64,000 nt of DNA, taken from NCBI GenBank assembly GCA_963735055.1, contig CAVTJN010000019.1, forward strand, positions 1-64,000, read 5' to 3'. Positions 18,969-27,577 of the stretch are shown here, piece by piece (position 1 is the first letter of the stretch; the number at the start of each line of letters is the position of its first letter). The DNA comes from JBBITI01 sp963735055 (lineage in GTDB: Bacteria > Chloroflexota > Dehalococcoidia > Dehalococcoidales > UBA2162). A model generated the notes under the pieces. It did not search any database. It saw nothing but the letters and a program-made list of their open reading frames with translations, and was not told where the DNA came from. Both the position numbers and the translations under genes were made by a program.

Positions 18969-19050
18969 GAAGTGGTCTGAGAGTGGTCAAGGGGACACTC
19001 ACCGCCAGCGATTGCTTAGACCAGCGGAGCGGTTACCCCGTGACCACTTC
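18969..19050 (+). repeat. 82-bp inverted-repeat element, copy 2 of the GTGGTCAAGGG repeat
   Basis: Bounded by perfect 9-bp inverted repeats GAAGTGGTC (18969-18977) and GACCACTTC (19042-19050). A nested pair GTGGTCAAGGGG (18983-18994) and CCCCGTGACCAC (19036-19047) matches at 11 of 12 positions. It resembles a non-autonomous MITE or REP element. It lies upstream of the MBL gene and partly resembles 15110-15172. Confidence 0.6.
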
Positions 19051-19087
19051 TCGTCCTGTCCGCCGAAGGACTCGAAGGAGACGTACA

Positions 19088-19894
19088 GTGGAGAAGATAA
19101 GCAGTAATGTTTATGTGAACATTACCGGCCGGGGGTGCAACAACGGTCTGGTCGTCACCAGGGAAGGGGTGGTGATGATCGACACGCCGATGTTCCCGGC
19201 CGACGCCGCGGCGGTCGGCAAGGAGATCGCCCGCCTCGGAGCGCTCCGCTACATAATCAATACGGAGCCGCACGTGGACCACGTGGCGGGCGCCTTCTTT
19301 TTCGACGCACCGGTGGTCGCCCACGAGGGCGCCAGGAACGCCGTGATGGGGTCGCCGGTCGAACAGTACAAGGAAATGCTGAAACGGACCGACCCGCAGA
19401 GCACGGTACCCGATGGCTTCAAGTTCCGGCCGGCGACGATAACGTTTTCTGAGAGGCTGTCCCTTTTCCTCGGCGACCACACCTTTGAGCTCATCCATAT
19501 GCCCGGACACAGCCCATCGCAGATCGCGGTATTCATTCCCCAGGAGAGGGTGGTGTTCACCTCGGACAACGTGACCAACGGAACGCCGCCGTTCATGCAT
19601 CAGGCGCTGCCGGCCGAGTGGACCAAGTCGTTGAAGATGCTGCAGAAGCTGGACGCCGACAAGCTGGTGCCGGGCCATGGACCGGTGTGCGACCGGGCTT
19701 ATCTCGCGGATATGATTGACATAATCAGTGGCGCCACCGAAGCGGTGCAGTCGGCGATCAAGAAAGGACTGAGCCTGGCCGAGGCGCAGAGCACGGTTTC
19801 GCTCTTCCCCCGATTCCCGACGAACGAGCGGATGGTCCAGGTCCAGAAGATGAGTATTGCCCGGCTGTACGAAGTGCTGAAGCCGAAGACGTGA
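19088..19894 (+). CDS. Metallo-beta-lactamase-fold hydrolase
   Basis: GTG 19088 preceded by AAGGAG is chosen over an in-frame ORF start further upstream, inside the repeat. The 268-residue protein has an MBL fold: NTEPHVDHVAGAF is the metal motif but with Glu where the first His of HxHxDH normally is; MPGHSPSQ supplies the next His, TSDN the bridging Asp and LVPGHGPV the last His. This variant is seen in MBL proteins of unclear substrate. It is a cytoplasmic hydrolase or lactonase-like enzyme of unknown specificity. Confidence 0.8.
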   Translation: MEKISSNVYVNITGRGCNNGLVVTREGVVMIDTPMFPADAAAVGKEIARLGALRYIINTEPHVDHVAGAFFFDAPVVAHEGARNAVMGSPVEQYKEMLKRTDPQSTVPDGFKFRPATITFSERLSLFLGDHTFELIHMPGHSPSQIAVFIPQERVVFTSDNVTNGTPPFMHQALPAEWTKSLKMLQKLDADKLVPGHGPVCDRAYLADMIDIISGATEAVQSAIKKGLSLAEAQSTVSLFPRFPTNERMVQVQKMSIARLYEVLKPKT

Positions 19895-20002
19895 GCGGCT
19901 GAGCGCCGAAGAGCGACCCGGGACCATAAGGCTGGGCGGCAATCCCCTGTTGGCCGGCTCCGGCAGAATAGCCAGCCCGGTCCTCACCGTAGTGCTGCCG
20001 TC

Positions 20003-20032
20003 TTGGTATGGTAAGATTAGTAGTAGTATTAT
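20003..20032 (+). promoter_or_regulatory. Candidate vapBC promoter
   Basis: TTGGTA (20003-20008) and TATTAT (20027-20032) with 18-base spacing, in an AT-richer stretch than the surroundings, 38 bases before the antitoxin start. Confidence 0.35.
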
Positions 20033-20069
20033 CGGTATGGTTCATTATCCTCAGGACGGGAGGAAACAA

Positions 20070-20363
20070 ATGGGTACAAGAGGAAGAACAGAAAAGGTAT
20101 CGGTAACACTTCCCAGGGAACTGGCCGGAGAGATCAGGTCTATTGTGTCCCAGGGACAGGTGAGCGCCTTTTTCACCGAAGCCCTTGAGCACTATCTTGC
20201 TTACCGTAAGCAGAAGGTAGCCCTGGAGAAGGGGTTTGGTGCATGGAAGGATAACCGCCATCCCGACCTGGCTACGCCTCAGGACTCCACTGCATATGTT
20301 CACAAAATCAGGGGAGCCGATACGAAACGCCTGGAACGTTTGGGAGGCATCGTTGCAGAGTAG
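20070..20363 (+). CDS. vapB: VapB-type ribbon-helix-helix antitoxin
   Basis: ATG 20070 follows GGGAGG; the frame is open further upstream but without a ribosome binding site. The 97-residue protein starts GRTEKVSVTLPRELAGEIRS, a ribbon-helix-helix DNA-binding domain (alternating strand then helix), and has a longer C-terminal tail (VALEKGFGAWKDNRHPDL) of the kind that binds the PIN toxin. It overlaps the toxin gene by 11 bases. The pair forms a type II toxin-antitoxin operon. Confidence 0.8.
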   Translation: MGTRGRTEKVSVTLPRELAGEIRSIVSQGQVSAFFTEALEHYLAYRKQKVALEKGFGAWKDNRHPDLATPQDSTAYVHKIRGADTKRLERLGGIVAE

Positions 20364-20763
20364 CCGGAGAGAGGGCATTTCTTGTCTTCTGGATACGGAC
20401 ATTGTGATTGATTTTCTGAGGCGGCGCGACTATGCCCGAAAGCTGCTTGAGAACTGGGCTGGGGAAGGTCTTCTGGCGATAAGCACCATTACCCATCTTG
20501 AGATATACCAGGGGATGAAAAGTGGTGAAGAGAAAGCAACCAACATCTTTCTTGACGGTCTTATCTCGGTCGCGGTTGATGTGCCTATTGCCCGACGAGC
20601 GGGCAGGATACTTGGGGAGCTTCGGTCAAAAGGAGTGACCGTAGGCATAGGCGATGCTATCATAGCGGCGACAGCGCTATCCGTTAGCGCTCCCCTGGTA
20701 ACCAACAACGTGGAGCATTATCCCTTTGCGGACTTGAAGGTAGTGCAGGGATTGAAAGGATAG
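20353..20763 (+). CDS. vapC: VapC-type PIN-domain ribonuclease toxin
   Basis: A TTG at 20353 with GGGAGG 5 bases upstream is the best start, inside the end of the antitoxin gene; the length is then 136 residues. The PIN-domain acidic residues are visible: Asp in LLDTDIVIDF, Glu in THLEIYQG, Asp in VGIGDAIIAATA, and the late LVTNNVEHY segment. VapC toxins cut tRNA or rRNA with Mg2+. No disruption is visible. Confidence 0.85.
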   Translation: MQSSRREGISCLLDTDIVIDFLRRRDYARKLLENWAGEGLLAISTITHLEIYQGMKSGEEKATNIFLDGLISVAVDVPIARRAGRILGELRSKGVTVGIGDAIIAATALSVSAPLVTNNVEHYPFADLKVVQGLKG

Positions 20764-20916
20764 GAACCGAAGGTGCGACATCGATGCCAAGAGAACGTCG
20801 CACATCTCCACGAATGAGGCGCTGAAACACGCGGCGGACAGCCTTGACTTGAAACTGAGCGTGACATGTGACGCTGGAGAAGCGCCGGATATCCCTGAAT
20901 TGAGGTGCGAGTGACG
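20764..20916 (+). other. Possible gene remnant between vapC and methyltransferase
   Basis: One plus-strand frame reads RTSHISTNEALKHAADSLDL then KLSVTCDAGEAPDIPEL before a TGA near 20914, with no good start. Composition is protein-like, and it faintly resembles the N-terminal part of glutamine-amidotransferase-type CTP synthase relatives (TNxALxHAAxxL). It is too short to assign and may be the stub of a lost gene. Confidence 0.3.
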
Positions 20917-21753
20917 ATGGAAAGCGCCGGTCGCCATGGTGGTTACGACGAGCATGAGTTCATCGCCGACCTGTATGACTGGGAGTATACAGGATCCGGA
21001 GTATTCGCCAGCCGGCCCGGCCGCATGAAAGACGTCGAGTTCTTTGTCGAATACTCCAGGCTGGCAAGCGGAGAGACTCTCGAGTTGGGCTGCGGAACAG
21101 GGCGCGTGCTCCTACCCACGGCCGCGGCCGGTTGCCGGATCACTGGCCTCGATCTTTCCGAATTCATGCTCAGGAAGTGCGCAGAGAACCTGGCCCGCCA
21201 GGCGGAAGAAACGAGGAGCCGGGTCCAACTGGTCCGCGGCGACATGACTGATTTCGACCTCGGGAGGGCATTTGCCCTGGTGACGATACCATTTCGAGCA
21301 TTCCAGCATCTGGTGACGGTCGCGGAACAGAAGGCCTGTCTTGAATGCATCGGGCGGCACCTGCGGCCGAACGGCCGGCTGGTATTTGATATCTTCAATC
21401 CGAGTTTGCCGCGACTCTATGACCCGGCGTACCAGGCGGAAATAGAGGACATGCCGGAAACGGCCCTTCCCGACGGCAGGCGTCTCAGGCGCGCCAACCG
21501 GGTCGCCGCATTCCACCGGAACCAGCAATACAACGACATCGAGATCATCTACTACATTACCCATCCTGATGGCCGCAGCGAAAGGCTGGTGCAGTCGTTC
21601 CCGATGCGCTATCTCTTCAGGTACGAGATGGAGCATCTCCTCGAACTCTGCGGCTTCAGGGTGACGGGCCTATTCGGAGATTTCGACAGGTCGAGTTACG
21701 CGGCGGATTCGCCGGAGATGATCTTCGTGGCCGAAAGGGGACCTGGTCCGTGA
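20917..21753 (+). CDS. Class I SAM-dependent methyltransferase
   Basis: ATG 20917 with GAGGTG upstream is preferred over GTG 20905, giving 278 residues. Motif I is LELGCGTGRVLLP (near 55), then GLDLSEFML with the acidic residue that holds the ribose, GDMTDFDLG, and VTIPFRAFQHL. The C-terminal half (VFDIFNPSLPRLYD, QSFPMRYLFRYEMEHLLEL) fits the methyltransferase group acting on small molecules. The substrate is unknown. It stands alone on the plus strand. Confidence 0.85.
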   Translation: MESAGRHGGYDEHEFIADLYDWEYTGSGVFASRPGRMKDVEFFVEYSRLASGETLELGCGTGRVLLPTAAAGCRITGLDLSEFMLRKCAENLARQAEETRSRVQLVRGDMTDFDLGRAFALVTIPFRAFQHLVTVAEQKACLECIGRHLRPNGRLVFDIFNPSLPRLYDPAYQAEIEDMPETALPDGRRLRRANRVAAFHRNQQYNDIEIIYYITHPDGRSERLVQSFPMRYLFRYEMEHLLELCGFRVTGLFGDFDRSSYAADSPEMIFVAERGPGP

Positions 21754-21800
21754 TACCGGTGGCCAGGTGAGAACGCCGGTCCTTGTGAATTTGCAGCCGT

Positions 21801-22776
21801 TCATTTTCGGTAGGCAACGTAGATATCGGCTTCCAGCATTACCCCATCCTTGTAGAAATGATGGGTGAAGTAGATGTTGCCACGGTTGTCGACCGATGAT
21901 TCGCCGGCAAACTGGGAGATGATCAATTCCGGCGTCTGCCACTCGCCGCCAACTCTCCGGGACCTGAAGATGGCCGGGGAGCCCATATAGAACCTGGTGA
22001 ACCAGAGTTCGTTGCCATCCTGGGTCAGTGACGGCCAGCCGTCGGACTCGGCACTGTTGACTGCCGCCACGTTCTGGGGAGGCAGCCAACCGCTGCCCTC
22101 CCGCCTGGAAACCCAAATATCATACTGGCCTTTGCCGCCGGGCCGGGACGAGTGAAAGTAGAGCTCGTTGCCGTCCGCCGTGATATGGAGTTCGCCCACT
22201 TCGTATTCGGGACTGAAGTCGGCGTTTGTCCAGTTCGCCCATTTTCCGTTCTGCCAGCTGGCGGTAAACCAGTGCAGACCGGTATACCCCGTCCGGGCGG
22301 AGCAGAACCACATGGTACCCTCCCCGACAAAGGCGCAACCGTCCAGGGACTGCTTGTTCGCATCCTGCAGGACCACTCTCTCCGGTTTCTGCCACACCCC
22401 ACCGGCGGTTGTTGACACATAGATCCCGGTTACGCCGTCATCCAGTTGGTCAGCAAGCGGCGCATTTGGGTTCGGCGTGAACCACACATAGAATGTGCCG
22501 CCATCCGGCATCATGAATCCCGAGTCTTCGGCCCCGGCGGTGTTTATGGGATAGGGCAGGGGCACGGGCTCTTTGTATTCATCGGAATGCAGTATGGGAG
22601 GATAGAGATCGAGCTGCGGCGTGATCTTCAACTGCTGCGGCGGTATCTTGCTTTCCCGGTCAATCGGCACAACCGGCTTTTCCTGGGTCGCCACCGTTGG
22701 TTCCTGACAGCCGGCCAGCAGCATCAAGAGAGGCGATGGCGACAAGAACACCCGGAACAGTTCTCCCTGGTATCAT
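21801..22776 (-). CDS. Lipoprotein with PD40/TolB-like beta-propeller repeats (N-terminal frameshift)
   Basis: The best start is ATG 22776 with GGAGGGAG upstream; it gives MIPGRTVPGVLVAIAS, which only joins the hydrophobic lipobox segment LLMLLAGC after a one-base shift near 22735. A GTG at 22751 in the main frame lacks a basic n-region and a ribosome binding site. The mature part (about 300 residues) holds WD40-like PD40 repeats, e.g. ESDGWPSLTQDGNELWFTRF and ADGNELYFHSSRPGGKGQYD. It would be anchored outside the membrane and bind ligands or partner proteins. The role is unknown. Confidence 0.75.
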
Positions 22777-23112
22777 GCTTCACAGCACTCCCTCCCGGTG
22801 GGACGATCCCACTACCTCACTCAGACTCCGCGTTCCCCACACCAATCAGAATAGTATAACTGACTTTGCAGCGGGCTGAATGCTCGCCTTCCCGGGTACC
22901 GACAGGCCTTCTCGATGTCTCGCTCCCACGCCGGTTGAAATGTGCGAGCTATTTGGCTAGGATACATGGCAGTGGAAACCAGAAACGGACCAGGTCATGG
23001 TTACGCGGGAAGGGGAAGAGACGTTGGCGGCCGAGTACGTGGGGCTATCGGGGAATACGGGTGCCCGAGGACAGACTCAGGCCGGAGAAGTGACCGTCAA
23101 CGGAGGTTGAGA

Positions 23113-23629
23113 ATGGACGTATTTGAAGCTATAACGACGCGGCAGAGCATCCGCGAATACCGGGAAATACCGGTGCCTGAGGACAAGCTCGATCGCGTGC
23201 TGGAGGCGGGACGGATGGCGCCCTCCGGGGGCAACCGGCAGGAGATGAAGTTCGTGGTGGTCCGGGACCCGGAGAGAAGGCGCAAACTGGCCGAGGCCAG
23301 CGGCGGGCAGCGGCACGTGGCCCAGGCCCCGGTGGTGATCGCCGCGGTGGCGACTGAGCCCAAACGGGTCATGATGTGCGGCGTCCCGGCGTACCCGGTG
23401 GATGTGGCCATCGCCATCGATCACATGACGCTGGCGGCTACGGAAGTGGGCCTGGGCACCTGCTGGATCGGCGCCTTCGTTCAGGATGCGGTGCGCTCGG
23501 CACTCGACATACCGGGATCCTGTGAGGTCGTTTCCCTGCTCACCCTGGGCTTCCGCGGCCGCCGCGGGAAGGCCCAAGGCCAGAAAGCCCGCCAGCGAGA
23601 TTGTGTGTCTGGAGACCTTCAAGGTATAA
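23113..23629 (+). CDS. Nitroreductase family FMN oxidoreductase (C-terminal frameshift)
   Basis: ATG 23113 starts MDVFEAITTRQSIREYREIP, the nitroreductase FMN-binding N-terminus, followed by MAPSGGNRQEMKFVVV and GLGTCWIGAF. Near 23552 the frame changes; the true end is read in another frame (AAAGRPKARKPASEIVCLET, FKV) to TAA 23629, giving about 171 residues. Uncorrected, translation would run 90 codons further into unrelated sequence. These enzymes reduce nitro groups, quinones or flavins with NAD(P)H. Confidence 0.8.
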
Positions 23630-23717
23630 TAGGCCCGAATTTTCGGGCGACTGGCGGGACCCGTATGGGTGGTGTCCCCCCGCGAGTCTGCCCGGTCCTT
23701 GCCGGGAGGTGGCGCCG

Positions 23718-23948
23718 ATGAACGAAGCCGCATCTGTTGTCAGTATGCTGCCCTGGCTGGTACCGCTTTTTCTGGTTGAACTCGGCCTGATGGTCATTGC
23801 CCTGCTCGATGTGGTCAAACGGGAGCGCGTGCGGGGCGGCAACAAGGTGGTCTGGATTGTGGTCATCGTGGCCGCCGGGGTGATCGGACCGCTTGTGTAT
23901 CTGCTGTTCGGCAGAGAGGAGGCGCGCGTTGACGGCGATCAAGACTGA
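23718..23948 (+). CDS. PLDc_N-domain small membrane protein
   Basis: ATG 23718 follows GGGAGG. The 76-residue protein has two transmembrane segments (PWLVPLFLVELGLMVIALL and VVWIVVIVAAGVIGPLVYL) ending LLFGREE, the phospholipase-D-nuclease N-terminal domain found alone in small membrane proteins. It precedes an ABC ATPase and permease, overlapping the ATPase start by 20 bases. The same trio order occurs in the Bacillus yxlEFG operon, so it is probably a regulator or stabiliser of the ABC exporter. Confidence 0.8.
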   Translation: MNEAASVVSMLPWLVPLFLVELGLMVIALLDVVKRERVRGGNKVVWIVVIVAAGVIGPLVYLLFGREEARVDGDQD

Positions 23949-24870
23949 GGGTCTGACGAAGAAGTTCGGCGCGGTGACCGCCCTGGACCGGCTCAATCTG
24001 GAAGTCCCGGACAATGTGGTCTTCGGTTTCCTGGGGCCAAACGGGGCCGGGAAGACCACGACGGTCCGGCTGCTAACGGGCTTTTCGCGGCCGACGTCGG
24101 GGCGGGCGTGGGTGGCCGGGGAGATCGTCGGTGACGGTAATCTGGCCCTGCAGGCGAAGACTGGCCTGCTGCCGGATGTGCCCGCGTTCTACCCCTGGAT
24201 GAGCGGGCGCGAGTTCCTTCACTTTGTGGGGGACCTGCATCAACTGCCGCCAGGGGACCGCCGGAAACGGGCCGACGAACTCCTTGATCTGGTTGATCTG
24301 CGCAAGGCGGCGGGCAGGCGAATTGGCGGGTATTCGCGGGGCATGCGGCAAAGGCTGGGTATCGCCCAGGCCCTGGTCAACCGGCCGAAGGTCCTTTTCA
24401 TGGATGAGCCCACGTCGGCACTTGACCCGGTGGGGCGCCGCGAGATGCTGACGCTGATTCAACGGTTGAGGGAGACGGCGACCATCTTCATGTCCACGCA
24501 CATCCTGTCCGATGTTGAGCGGGTGTGCAACATGGTGGGCGTGGTCGACAAGGGCAGACTGCTGACGGTGTCGACGGTGGAAGGGCTGCAAAAGAAGTAT
24601 GCCCGGTCGGTCTTCGAAATCGAGTTTATCGAAGACGCCACCTCCTTCGCCGGCTCGCTGAAAGGTGTCCCGTGGTTGGCCGAGGCGGCCCTGGTGGTGG
24701 AGAACGGAACGCAGATACTGCGGGTGCGAGCGCAGGACGTCGAACGAGCCCGTAAGGAACTGCCGCACCTCATTGCGAATAGCGGGTTGACGCTTTCCCG
24801 GTATGAACTGGTGCTGCCCGGGCTCGAAGAGATATTCATGAAGATCGTGTCGGGGGGGGCCGAATCATGA
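23929..24870 (+). CDS. ABC transporter ATP-binding protein
   Basis: TTG 23929 with AGAGGAGG upstream gives 313 residues and fits the usual start TAIKTEGLTKKFG; no ATG is suitably placed. Walker A is GPNGAGKTT, the signature is YSRGMRQRL, Walker B is VLFMDEPTSALDP and the switch His is in STHIL. A C-terminal domain of about 100 residues follows, as in ABC-2 exporters. It works with the permease at 24867, whose ATG overlaps its stop (ATGA). Confidence 0.92.
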   Translation: MTAIKTEGLTKKFGAVTALDRLNLEVPDNVVFGFLGPNGAGKTTTVRLLTGFSRPTSGRAWVAGEIVGDGNLALQAKTGLLPDVPAFYPWMSGREFLHFVGDLHQLPPGDRRKRADELLDLVDLRKAAGRRIGGYSRGMRQRLGIAQALVNRPKVLFMDEPTSALDPVGRREMLTLIQRLRETATIFMSTHILSDVERVCNMVGVVDKGRLLTVSTVEGLQKKYARSVFEIEFIEDATSFAGSLKGVPWLAEAALVVENGTQILRVRAQDVERARKELPHLIANSGLTLSRYELVLPGLEEIFMKIVSGGAES

Positions 24871-25622
24871 AAGGCCTGTCCGCCCTGCTGAAGAAGGAAA
24901 TCAGGGAACAGCTCCGGACCTACCGCCTGGTGGTGGTGGGGGGAGTGTTCCTCCTGTTTGGCATCACCACGCCGCTCATGCTCAAGTATCTGCCGGAATT
25001 CATCAAGCTGGCGGGCGAGCAGATGGAGATCACTGTCCCGCCACCGACAGCGGTCCAGGCGCTGGTCGAATACGCGGGCTCGGTGGGACAGATCGGGGTG
25101 CTGGTGGCGGTCCTGGTGGCGATGGGCAGCGTGGCCAACGAACTGCAGCGGGGGACGGCGGTCATGACGCTGAGCAAACCGGTGACCCGGGCCGCCTTCG
25201 TCACCGCCAAGTTCGCGGCCACGAGTCTCACTTTCCTGGTGGCGCTGGCCGTATCTTCAGCGGTATGCCTGGCCTACACGGTATGGCTGATCGAACCGGC
25301 CGATGCCGTCAGCTTCCTCGGTCTGAACCTGCTGCTGGCCCTCTTTCTCGTGTTCTGCCTGGCGGTCACGGTGCTCTTTTCCAGTCTGTTCAAGAGCTCG
25401 CTGGCCGCCGGGGGCACGGCCCTGGGCGTACTCGTCGGGCAGGCCGTGCTGTCCGTCCTGCCCTGGGTGGGTGACTACATGCCGGGCAAGCTGCTCGGCT
25501 GGGGCAACGCCCTGTTCAGCGGTGGGCCTTCCTACTGGTGGGCACTGGCGGTCACGGTGGTCCTTACCGTCCTGTGCCTTTACCTGGCCCAGCGGGCACT
25601 CAGGAACAAGGAGATGCAGTAG
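24867..25622 (+). CDS. ABC-2 type transporter permease
   Basis: 251 residues, about six transmembrane helices: VVVGGVFLLFGITTPLML, IGVLVAVLVAMGSVANEL, FLVALAVSSAVCLAYTVWLI, GLNLLLALFLVFCLAVTVLF, the helix after SSLAAGG, and WALAVTVVLTVLCLYLAQRA. The cytoplasmic RGTAVMTLSKPVTRAAFVTAK is the coupling region of ABC-2 permeases. It pairs with the ATPase upstream as an exporter; the cargo is unknown. Confidence 0.88.
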   Translation: MKGLSALLKKEIREQLRTYRLVVVGGVFLLFGITTPLMLKYLPEFIKLAGEQMEITVPPPTAVQALVEYAGSVGQIGVLVAVLVAMGSVANELQRGTAVMTLSKPVTRAAFVTAKFAATSLTFLVALAVSSAVCLAYTVWLIEPADAVSFLGLNLLLALFLVFCLAVTVLFSSLFKSSLAAGGTALGVLVGQAVLSVLPWVGDYMPGKLLGWGNALFSGGPSYWWALAVTVVLTVLCLYLAQRALRNKEMQ

Positions 25623-25625
25623 GCA

Positions 25626-26906
25626 TCATTTGGCCGACGGATCGGCGACCCTTCCCAGAAAGACGATGGCCCCGGTGGCGTTGTCACGGATGACGAAGAT
25701 AAAGGGGCGGTCGAGCGTCATGGCGGCCGGGTCGGCGGGCATTGAGGTCGTGCCGATAATGACGGCGGTGGCCGCGGCGGCCTCGGTCCCCTCTTCATCT
25801 ACGGAGACAAAGGCCTTGTGCAGCACGTCCTGGATCAGGAGATCGCGTCCGCCGTTCATTCCGGAGAAGTCGGCCGACTCAGTGAATGCTATCCCCATAC
25901 CGAGTTTGGTGAGTGACTGCCTGAGGCCGATACTTGATTCGAATTCGAACTTGGGCATGGTCAGGGCTACCTGACGCGCCGCGAGGCCATCCGTGATGGC
26001 CTTCAGCGACGGCCCATCCAGAGACTTCTCAAAGTCATCGAACTTGCCGCTCTGGGGCAGGACTACGATCATGGAAAGCTCGCCGCCGTCGTACGGCATT
26101 TCGGCGGCCTGGTAGTTTTGTCCCGCGGCATACCGGAAGGGCGCGGTCTGCTTCATCATCGGGACGGTCACGTCAGTGCCGTTGAGCCGGTGAAAAGCCC
26201 CGGGCGACGTGGCCGCCTTTGGGAAAGGCGACTGCCAGGCGGCGTTGAAGTAAATGGCGTTGGTGAGAATCAGCCGGGTCAGGGTATTGACGCTTCCCGG
26301 CGGGAGGAGGTCTTTGATGCGGTTCTCAGTCTGGTCGCTGACCCAGCCGTTTATCATCTCACGGGCGGGTTCCGGTTGTCCTTTGAAATCGGCCAGTCTC
26401 AGTCCAGCTCCGTAGTTCGCCGCCAGAGTGTCCAGGAACGGGTTGAGGAACTTGTAGTCCCGCTGTCCCCAGATGGCGTTCACCACGTGGAGACGGAAGC
26501 CCTCGCCGTCTTTGCCCCGGGCGCCCTGGCCGCGTTTGGCCAGTTCCAGGTCGAGGCGGTTAAAGGCGGGGTGCAGGCTGTTCTGGGGCAGGGTGAAACT
26601 CAAGGCCGTGGCAATGTCAGTTTCGGTCTGACCGCGGGCCCCGGCGTAGGTCATGGCCATGGCCTCGGAAATACTGTAGGGCGAAAAGAACAGGTTTCCC
26701 GCCGGGGTGCGCATCGTCTGGTAGAGATTCAGGGCGAAATTGGTGTTGCCATCCACGAGGGCGCTAAGCGCCGCGGCGTTCACCTGGGGTGAAGTCTCCC
26801 GGGGCTTGTCGGACTTCAGTTCCTGCGCCGTGGCGGCAGGGGCAACGCATCCGGCCAAGCCGGCGAGCACCGCTATTGACAGGAGCGCGCAGAATAGACG
26901 TTTCAT
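25626..26906 (-). CDS. Serpin-family protease inhibitor, predicted lipoprotein
   Basis: 426 residues with signal MKRLFCALLSIAVLAGLAGC, a lipobox (LAGC, Cys20), so secreted and lipid-anchored. The serpin core begins near NFALNLYQTMRTPAGNLFFS and includes LILTNAIYFNAAWQSPF. The hinge EEGTEAAAATAV has small residues at P14-P8, as in inhibitory serpins; counting from the hinge puts P1 near TT-S in IIGTTSMPADPAA. The segment after P1 is about three residues longer than in alpha-1-antitrypsin. The end PFIFVIRDNATGAIVFLGRV is the conserved strand. It converges with the ABC permease gene, 3 bases apart. Confidence 0.92.
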   Translation of the reverse strand: MKRLFCALLSIAVLAGLAGCVAPAATAQELKSDKPRETSPQVNAAALSALVDGNTNFALNLYQTMRTPAGNLFFSPYSISEAMAMTYAGARGQTETDIATALSFTLPQNSLHPAFNRLDLELAKRGQGARGKDGEGFRLHVVNAIWGQRDYKFLNPFLDTLAANYGAGLRLADFKGQPEPAREMINGWVSDQTENRIKDLLPPGSVNTLTRLILTNAIYFNAAWQSPFPKAATSPGAFHRLNGTDVTVPMMKQTAPFRYAAGQNYQAAEMPYDGGELSMIVVLPQSGKFDDFEKSLDGPSLKAITDGLAARQVALTMPKFEFESSIGLRQSLTKLGMGIAFTESADFSGMNGGRDLLIQDVLHKAFVSVDEEGTEAAAATAVIIGTTSMPADPAAMTLDRPFIFVIRDNATGAIVFLGRVADPSAK

Positions 26907-27134
26907 GGTGGCCTCCTTGAATCCCGGTTACCAATTATAACGCCTGCGGCGGCGGAAAAGTTAGTGCGGGGGTATGCCACACCGCCCGGTTGACGGTCGG
27001 GGGCGGGGCGCCGAAATTCGACGCGAACCGGTTTGGCTGTATAATAGCAGTTGAAGCGTTGGTCTCGACGGAGACAACAGCGCTCCGGCAACGGGCGCGG
27101 CATGGCTGCGCGAGAAGGAGGCGGGAGTCTGGAA

Positions 27135-27473
27135 ATGGATACGAAGCGGGAAGGCGAACTCAGTGCGGCCCAGGTCTTTCCACTGGTCGATCTGATTGCC
27201 TACCAGGAGGGCTCGGTAGTGAGCCGAACCCTGCTTGATAAGGCGGCGGGGACACTGACCCTTTTTGCGTTCGGCGCAGGTCAGGGACTGAGCGAGCATC
27301 AGGCCCCGTTTGACGCTTTTGTGTACATTCTTGACGGCGCGGCCTCAGTCTCGGTTTCGGGGACAAACCACGACCTGGTGGCCGGTGACATGATTGTTCT
27401 GCCGGCGAACAAGCCGCACGCTCTCCGGGCGACGGCCAGATTCAAGATGCTGCTGGCGATGATCAAGTCCTGA
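27135..27473 (+). CDS. Cupin-domain protein
   Basis: ATG 27135 (GGGAG upstream) gives 112 residues; in-frame starts further left are less likely. It is a single small beta-barrel: SEHQAPFDAFVYILDGAASV is motif 1 (His, His replaced by Phe-Asp, Glu replaced by Asp), and PANKPHALRA is motif 2 with His. Metal ligands are therefore incomplete compared with the classical G(X)5HXH(X)3,4E pattern. Probably a sensor or small-molecule-binding protein; function unknown. Confidence 0.8.
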   Translation: MDTKREGELSAAQVFPLVDLIAYQEGSVVSRTLLDKAAGTLTLFAFGAGQGLSEHQAPFDAFVYILDGAASVSVSGTNHDLVAGDMIVLPANKPHALRATARFKMLLAMIKS

Positions 27474-27577
27474 ATTGGCTCAACTGGACTGCGTGAACTC
27501 CGGGAGGTAGACTGTTCGGGACCGGAAGTACCTGTTTCATCGGTGCACCGGCAGGGATACCGAACGGGGATGGCGGC

